This document shows, one piece after another, positions 59,265-64,000 of a stretch of 64,000 nt of DNA (its first letter is position 1; every line of letters begins with the position of its first letter). The stretch lies in contig JADQAZ010000002.1 of assembly GCA_018524345.1 (NCBI GenBank), positions 930,001 through 994,000 on the forward strand, in the 5' to 3' direction. This DNA comes from Harenicola maris. Its GTDB lineage: Bacteria; Pseudomonadota; Alphaproteobacteria; Rhodobacterales; Rhodobacteraceae. The translations under genes and the position numbers were made by a program. The notes beneath the pieces were generated by a model. That model saw only the letters and a list, made by a program, of their open reading frames with translations. It did no database searches and was not told where the DNA came from.

Positions 59265-60857
59265 TCAGTCCTTGGTCACAAGGCGATAGTAGATGAAGTT
59301 CGACGTCGGCCCGTGCACATAGCCAAGCACGTCGTCGGCGAGGGCGACCCGATCACTGGCCTGGAAGGTCATGATGATCGGCGAGTCCTGCTGCACTTTG
59401 CGTTGCAGGTCTTGGTACATCTCAAGGCGTGTTGCCTCGTCCGCCTCGGCGAGCGCCGCCATGGTCTCGGCGTTGATCTCGTCAGGCACAGCCCATGCGT
59501 TCCGCCATGTGGTGGAGGGCGCATAGAAGTCGTCGCCATTGTTGGAGTTGTAGGCAAAGGCCTTGGCGTTGGAATGGGGGTCCATGATGTCCGGGTTCCA
59601 ATACAGCAGCATCGCCTGATGGGTGCGGGCGCGGTATTTGGTGATCACCTGGCTGCCGGTGCCGGGCAGGATATCAAGGTTGATACCGGCCTCGGCAAAG
59701 GTCGCCTGCATGGATTGCGCCATGTCGGGGAAAGGATCGGCATTGATCACGTCAAGGGTGACGGTGAAGGGGGTTTCGATCCCTGCATCGGCGAGGATCT
59801 GCTTCGCCTTCTCCGGGTCATAGCTGTAGGGCGTGTCGTTCAGTGCGCCCGGGAAGCCCGACGGCCAGAAAGCCTGATGCACCTGCATCTGACCCTTAAG
59901 GAACGAGTCCGCCATGCCCTCGTAGTTCACGAGATACCGCGCGGCTTCCCAAACGGCGGGGGGCTGAAGCGCCTCGGCCTTCTGGTTCAGGCTGAGGAAA
60001 TGCACTGTGGCCTGAGGGAAGGTTTCGACACGAATGCCGTCCTTGCCTTCCAAAGCGGTGGCCTGATCGCCGGTAAGGTTCCGCGCGATGTCGATATCGC
60101 CGGTTTCCAGCAGCAGACGCTGGGTGGCGGATTCGGCAACGTGGCGCACGATGACGCTACGCATGGCCGGAGCACCGCCGAAATAGTCGGGGTTGGCGAC
60201 CAGATTGATCATCTCGGCGGGGCGATAGTCACGCAGGACGAAGGGCCCGGTGCCAGCTGTGTTCGCCTTCAAAAAGGCGTTGCCCATGTCACCGTCGACC
60301 TCGTTTTCCATCGTGGTCTTCATGTCCACAATGGCGCCGGGGCGCGAGGCAAGAACGTTCAGAACAAAGGCCGGGGACACGTCGGCAGTATAGCGCACCG
60401 TCACCGTGTTGCCCTCGGCCGAAACCATCTCGTCATAGTTCTCGGGGGTCCAGCCGATCTGGCCAAGGATGGCGGCGGGCGATTTGTTCAGCACAAAAAC
60501 CCGCTTCCACGAGTAAACCACATCGGCACCGGTCAGCGGATTGCCCGAGGTAAAGGTGACACCCTCGCGCAGGGTGAAGGTGATGGTCTTGGCCTCTGCG
60601 TCGGCGGTCCATTCGGTCGCCAGACCGGGGGCCAGCGTTTCCAGATCGGTGGCGTCATATTGCACCAGCCGGTCATAGGTCTGTCCGACCAGCTCGCCCG
60701 AAGAGGGCTCATAGGCTTCGGCCGGATCGATACTGACGATGTCGTTGATGTTCGACGCGATCACCAGGATGTCGGACGGCGTATCGGCCAGCGCCGGGGG
60801 AAGCCCCAGCGGCATGGCCAGAAACGCGGCCAAGGAAATTTGGGTCAGCTTGTTCAT
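59265..60857 (-). CDS. peptide-type ABC transporter solute-binding protein
   Basis: The 530-residue protein has a Sec signal peptide (QISLAAFLAMPLGLPPALAD) and belongs to the SBP_bac_5 family (DppA/OppA type). The conserved ITFTLREGVTFTSGNPLTGADV segment follows the family pattern. It binds peptides or related solutes in the periplasm. The start at 60857 fits the signal peptide. It is downstream of the GAF gene in the operon that encodes permeases, two ATPases and a peptidase. Confidence 0.93.
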   Translation of the reverse strand: MNKLTQISLAAFLAMPLGLPPALADTPSDILVIASNINDIVSIDPAEAYEPSSGELVGQTYDRLVQYDATDLETLAPGLATEWTADAEAKTITFTLREGVTFTSGNPLTGADVVYSWKRVFVLNKSPAAILGQIGWTPENYDEMVSAEGNTVTVRYTADVSPAFVLNVLASRPGAIVDMKTTMENEVDGDMGNAFLKANTAGTGPFVLRDYRPAEMINLVANPDYFGGAPAMRSVIVRHVAESATQRLLLETGDIDIARNLTGDQATALEGKDGIRVETFPQATVHFLSLNQKAEALQPPAVWEAARYLVNYEGMADSFLKGQMQVHQAFWPSGFPGALNDTPYSYDPEKAKQILADAGIETPFTVTLDVINADPFPDMAQSMQATFAEAGINLDILPGTGSQVITKYRARTHQAMLLYWNPDIMDPHSNAKAFAYNSNNGDDFYAPSTTWRNAWAVPDEINAETMAALAEADEATRLEMYQDLQRKVQQDSPIIMTFQASDRVALADDVLGYVHGPTSNFIYYRLVTKD

Positions 60858-60918
60858 TCTTTCGCCTCTCTGTTGTTGCAGTTTTGGATAGTGGGTCCGG
60901 CGCGCTCTGCCCGCCGGA

Positions 60919-61416
60919 TCATTCGGATAGGACTGTCGCGGCAAGGCAGGCGGCTTTGCCGGGCAGCATCAAAAGGCTGGCGGCGGCGGCGCGCTCGGGG
61001 GTGTAGAAATGTTCCGCGTCCAGAACGTTCAGCGTTCCGGCGATGCGGTTGTTCAGCACCACGGGAATGTTGATGACAGACCCAAGGCCAAGCGAGCCGA
61101 TCAGATCGGGGTCGGGAAAGACCTCGGCGATCTCCTCCAAAGTGTTGGCCACGAAGGGCTTGCGCTCTGTGTGGATCACTTGCCACCAGTGGGAGGGGTT
61201 GAAGGGCTTGGTGCCGGACAGGGGGTATTCCTCGGGGTGGGTCGTATAGACCCGGCTGCTGACCTTGGCATCCCAATCGGCCAGCATCACGCTGAACAAC
61301 CGCCCGCCGACCGTCTCGACAGTCAGCTTGTGGATGGCGGCCCATGCGTCATCGGCGGTGCTCGCCTCGCCAAGGGCGCGGTCGAACTCTGTAAAGGCGG
61401 GGTGGGGTGATGTCAT
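60919..61416 (-). CDS. GAF domain-containing protein
   Basis: The 165-residue protein is a single GAF domain, shown by GRLFSVMLADWDAKVSSRVY and SLGLGSVINIPVVLNNRIAG, then TLNVLDAEHFYT. It has no output domain and no transmembrane segment. Its start overlaps the stop of the upstream ATPase gene by ATGA, so it is part of the uptake operon. I infer ligand sensing or binding of an imported compound, but no enzyme activity. Confidence 0.85.
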   Translation of the reverse strand: MTSPHPAFTEFDRALGEASTADDAWAAIHKLTVETVGGRLFSVMLADWDAKVSSRVYTTHPEEYPLSGTKPFNPSHWWQVIHTERKPFVANTLEEIAEVFPDPDLIGSLGLGSVINIPVVLNNRIAGTLNVLDAEHFYTPERAAAASLLMLPGKAACLAATVLSE

Positions 61417-62177
61417 TGGGTCTTCTCGCTTTTCTGATCGGGTCTGCCGCGGCTCAGCGCCACCAGCTCTTGTGAATAGGGGTCTGTCATGCGGTCGGCC
61501 TTAAGCTGTTCCACATCGGCGGTTTCCACCACGCGGCCATGGCGCATCACCGCCAGCCGGTCGCACAGGAAAGAGATCACCGGCATCGAATGGGTCACCA
61601 TGACATAGGTCAGCCCCTGTTCGCGGCGCAGCTTCTTGAGCAGGTTCAACACCTCGGCCTGCACCGACACATCGAGGGCCGAGGTCGGCTCGTCCAGCAG
61701 CAACAGCCGGGGCTGCAACATCAGCGCGCGGGCGATGGCCACCCTTTGACGCTGACCACCAGAAAGCTGGTGCGGAAAGCGAAAGCGAAACCGCCGATCC
61801 AGCCCGACAGAGTCCAACACCTCTTCGATCCGGTCGCCGTGGTTCCCGGCAACGCGGTGGATGCGCAGCGGCTCGGACAGGGTGGCGTCGATGGTCTTGC
61901 GCGGGTGCAGCGAGGCATAGGGATCCTGAAACACCATCTGGCATTCGCTGGCAAAACGGGCCGAAAGCCCCCGCTCGCGGGCCCGCCCAAGGACAGAGAT
62001 CGCCCCGGTCCATTCGGTCGCCAGCCCGGCGATGGCACGCAGAATGGTGCTTTTGCCCGATCCGCTTTCGCCGCAAAGGGCAAAGATCTCGCCCTCTTTC
62101 ACCGAAAAGGAAACGTCGTGAACAACCTGACTGGTGCCATAGCTCACGTTGAGATCAGAGATTTCGAGAATGTTCAT
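61413..62177 (-). CDS. ABC transporter ATP-binding protein (DppF/OppF type)
   Basis: The 254-residue ATPase has Walker A GESGSGKSTILR, the signature LSGGQRQRVAIARALM and Walker B LLLLDEPTSALD, all intact. It pairs with the other ATPase to power peptide import at the inner membrane. The start overlaps the preceding stop (ATGA). Confidence 0.95.
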   Translation of the reverse strand: MNILEISDLNVSYGTSQVVHDVSFSVKEGEIFALCGESGSGKSTILRAIAGLATEWTGAISVLGRARERGLSARFASECQMVFQDPYASLHPRKTIDATLSEPLRIHRVAGNHGDRIEEVLDSVGLDRRFRFRFPHQLSGGQRQRVAIARALMLQPRLLLLDEPTSALDVSVQAEVLNLLKKLRREQGLTYVMVTHSMPVISFLCDRLAVMRHGRVVETADVEQLKADRMTDPYSQELVALSRGRPDQKSEKTQ

Positions 62178-63004
62178 GTGGCCTGGCTCCGCCGGTCAAG
62201 CATCGGCAGCTCATCGCGGGTTTCGTTGAGATGCGGCATCGCGGCAAGCAGGCCGCGGGTATAGGGATGGGTCGAGGCGGCAAGATCGCGCGCCGCGCAT
62301 TCGTCCACCACCTCGCCGTTGCGCATCACAAGGATGCGGTCGCAATAGGCCGAGACCAAGAGCAGGTCGTGGCTGATCAGGATCAGCCCCATGTTGTTGC
62401 GGCGGATCAGCTCGTCGATGATATCCAGCACCTGCGCCTGCACCGATACGTCAAGGGCCGAGGTCGGCTCATCCGCGATCAGCAGGGTCGGCTCGGGGAT
62501 CAGCATCATGGCGATCATCACCCGCTGGCCCATGCCACCCGACACCTGATGCGGATAAAGCTTCACCACCTTTTCGGGATCGGCGATGCGCACGGCGCGC
62601 AGCATCTCCAAGGTCTTTTCCTTCACCTGCGCGCGGGGCAGGCGACGATGGGCCACCAGCCCCTCGGCGATCTGGTCGCCGATGGTGATCACAGGGTTCA
62701 GAGAGAATTTCGGATCCTGCATCACCATGGAAATGCGCGCCCCGCGCACGGCCCGCATCTGCCGGTCGCTGGCCGAAAGGATATCAACCTCTTCAAACTG
62801 CAACCGGTCGGCGGTGACGCGCCCGGGCCGCTGGATCAGCCGCAGGATCGAACGGCCGGTCATGGATTTGCCCGACCCGCTTTCCCCCACAATGCCAAGG
62901 CGCTCCGCCCCGAGGGAAAAGTTGATGCCCTTGACCACCTCGACCCGGCCGCGCGGCGCGGGAAAGCTAACCCGCAGGTTTTCGACTTCGAGGATCGGCT
63001 TCAT
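62174..63004 (-). CDS. ABC transporter ATP-binding protein (DppD/OppD type)
   Basis: The 276-residue ATPase shows Walker A GESGSGKSMTGRSI, the signature VSGGMGQRVMIAMMLI, Walker B LLIADEPTSALD, and the C-terminal extension (THPYTRGLLAAMPHL) that in this family binds an iron-sulfur or structural site in some members. It overlaps its neighbours by ATGA on both sides. Confidence 0.95.
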   Translation of the reverse strand: MKPILEVENLRVSFPAPRGRVEVVKGINFSLGAERLGIVGESGSGKSMTGRSILRLIQRPGRVTADRLQFEEVDILSASDRQMRAVRGARISMVMQDPKFSLNPVITIGDQIAEGLVAHRRLPRAQVKEKTLEMLRAVRIADPEKVVKLYPHQVSGGMGQRVMIAMMLIPEPTLLIADEPTSALDVSVQAQVLDIIDELIRRNNMGLILISHDLLLVSAYCDRILVMRNGEVVDECAARDLAASTHPYTRGLLAAMPHLNETRDELPMLDRRSQAT

Positions 63005-63903
63005 GCCTTGTCTCCGTGTTTGGGGTCCAGCACATCGCGCAGCCCGTCACCCAGAAAGCAAAAGCCAAGGCTGACCACGACGATTGCAAGACCGGGCATG
63101 GTGGCAACCCACCACTGGTCAAGGATAAAGGCCCGCCCGCGAGAGATCATCGCCCCCCATTCGGGCAGCGGCGGCTGCGCGCCAAGGCCGATAAAGCCAA
63201 GGCCAGCGGCGGTCAGGATGATGCCCGCCATATCCAGCGTGACACGAATGATCATCGACGAGGTGCAAAGCGGCAGAATGCCGGTTCCGATCACCCGCAC
63301 AGCCGAGGCCCCCTGCAACCGCATGGCAGAGATGAACTCGGCATTGCGAAAGGTCAGCGTCTCGGCGCGGGCGATACGGGCATAGCTGGGCCATGTGGTG
63401 ATGGCGATGGCGATGACGGCGTTCTCGATCCCGGGCCCAAGGGCCGCAACAAAAGCCAGCGCCAGCACCAGACGGGGCAGCGACAGGAAAACATCGGTCA
63501 GCCCCATAAGGATACGGTCCACCCAGCCGCCATAATATCCGGCGACAGCCCCCACCACCAACCCGACCGGGGCCGAGATCACGGCGACAATGGCAACAAT
63601 CATCAGGGTGATGCGGGCGCCAAAAACGACCCTGCTCCAGATATCGCGCCCCAGCTCGTCGGTGCCCATCCAGTGATCGGCCCCCGGCGCCAGAAGGCGG
63701 TTGGCCAGATCCTGCTCGGTGGGGGATGCTGTTGCGATCAAGGGGGCAAAAATCGCCACCAGAACCAGCGCGGTCACAATCACGATGCCCACAACGGCCA
63801 GCGGGTTGCGCAGCAGCATCCGGCTCAGCCGGTACAGCCGCCCCGCCCGTGCCTGCAACCGCGAGGAAGGGGCGTCGTCGATCAGCCAGTCAATGGTGCT
63901 CAT
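63001..63903 (-). CDS. ABC transporter permease (DppC/OppC type)
   Basis: The 300-residue membrane protein has an N-terminal helix (LAVVGIVIVTALVLVAIFA), the OppC-type N domain and the conserved EAA loop region (ARIARAETLTFRNAEFISAM). Its ATG overlaps the stop of the upstream permease (ATGA at 63903) and its own stop overlaps the dppD-like start. Confidence 0.95.
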   Translation of the reverse strand: MSTIDWLIDDAPSSRLQARAGRLYRLSRMLLRNPLAVVGIVIVTALVLVAIFAPLIATASPTEQDLANRLLAPGADHWMGTDELGRDIWSRVVFGARITLMIVAIVAVISAPVGLVVGAVAGYYGGWVDRILMGLTDVFLSLPRLVLALAFVAALGPGIENAVIAIAITTWPSYARIARAETLTFRNAEFISAMRLQGASAVRVIGTGILPLCTSSMIIRVTLDMAGIILTAAGLGFIGLGAQPPLPEWGAMISRGRAFILDQWWVATMPGLAIVVVSLGFCFLGDGLRDVLDPKHGDKA

Positions 63904-64000
63904 GCGCGGGCCCTCGGATCAATCAGTCTGTACAAAACGTCGGACCCCTTGTTGATAAGGATAAAGACCATGCCGATGACCAGCGTCGCGCCCAAGACGG
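63900..64000 (-). CDS. ABC transporter permease (DppB type), C-terminal end only
   Basis: The gene continues beyond the window. The visible part encodes the last 32 residues, ending NKGSDVLYRLIDPRARA, the typical C-terminus of DppB-type permeases. Its stop TGA at 63900-63902 overlaps the following permease start. Confidence 0.85.
   Translation of the reverse strand, partial: VLGATLVIGMVFILINKGSDVLYRLIDPRARA

Noticed and set aside
59217-61073. 618-codon plus-strand frame opposite the solute-binding and GAF genes
   Set aside because: Composition is typical of an antisense shadow (Gly/His/Arg-rich), with no family pattern.

Overview
The window looks like chromosome from a member of the Rhodobacterales (Roseobacter group, Alphaproteobacteria). 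The coding sequence is GC-rich, the rplY-pth and ychF genes sit close together, and most proteins resemble families common in marine Rhodobacteraceae. This placement is inference from gene content and composition. No rRNA gene is present.

Layout. (1) 1-7,742 is ordinary backbone: rplY, pth, a histone-deacetylase-like amidohydrolase, trpA (reverse), ychF, a small secreted protein, a nucleoside hydrolase, and an O-antigen-ligase-like gene whose reading frame is broken by a run of 14 G. (2) A tRNA-Ser(GCU) gene at 7,947-8,036 is the left edge of a genomic island of about 50 kb. Its 3' end is repeated, with 22 of 25 bases matching, at 57,998-58,022. A 20-bp motif just inside each end (8,160 and 57,927) is nearly identical. 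A P4-type integrase follows the left end. (3) 8.2-13.8 kb is the recombination zone: the integrase, a coupled unknown gene, a translationally coupled trio (two helix-turn-helix proteins and a zinc-finger tyrosine recombinase), a perfect 29-bp inverted repeat, an unknown gene bounded by 94-bp direct repeats, and a truncated second recombinase.

(4) 13.8-20 kb encodes a LysR regulator, an FSP1/AIF-like flavoprotein, a Tat-exported CrtC/AttH-like lipocalin protein, cytochrome b561, a secreted lectin-like protein and a YHYH protein. This could be an envelope redox set. (5) 20-30 kb holds a hybrid sensor kinase with two solute-binding domains, a sulfotransferase, a WYL regulator facing ridA, an SDR facing a LysR gene, and an AraC/metallo-beta-lactamase-fold pair. 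(6) 30-38 kb is a catabolic block of two convergent operons separated by a strong hairpin: GMC oxidoreductase, enolase-superfamily enzyme and aldehyde dehydrogenase on the plus strand; Fe(II)/2-oxoglutarate dioxygenase, class II aldolase and hydroxyisobutyrate-type dehydrogenase on the minus strand.

(7) 38-57.7 kb is an exopolysaccharide locus, AT-richer in its left half. It contains a polymerase-like membrane protein, two decayed IS3-family elements, pyruvyl transferase, acetyltransferase, a nitroreductase-like protein, glycosyltransferases, a flippase, a priming sugar transferase, a Wzz/tyrosine autokinase, Wza, and YjbF and YjbH homologues. (8) Beyond the right att-like site the backbone resumes with a dipeptide/oligopeptide ABC operon that also carries a GAF protein and an M24 peptidase; its first permease gene runs off the window end.

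The observations most worth checking are the probable phase-variable polymerase/ligase gene with its G14 tract, and the cassette-like recombination zone at 10.1-13.8 kb.
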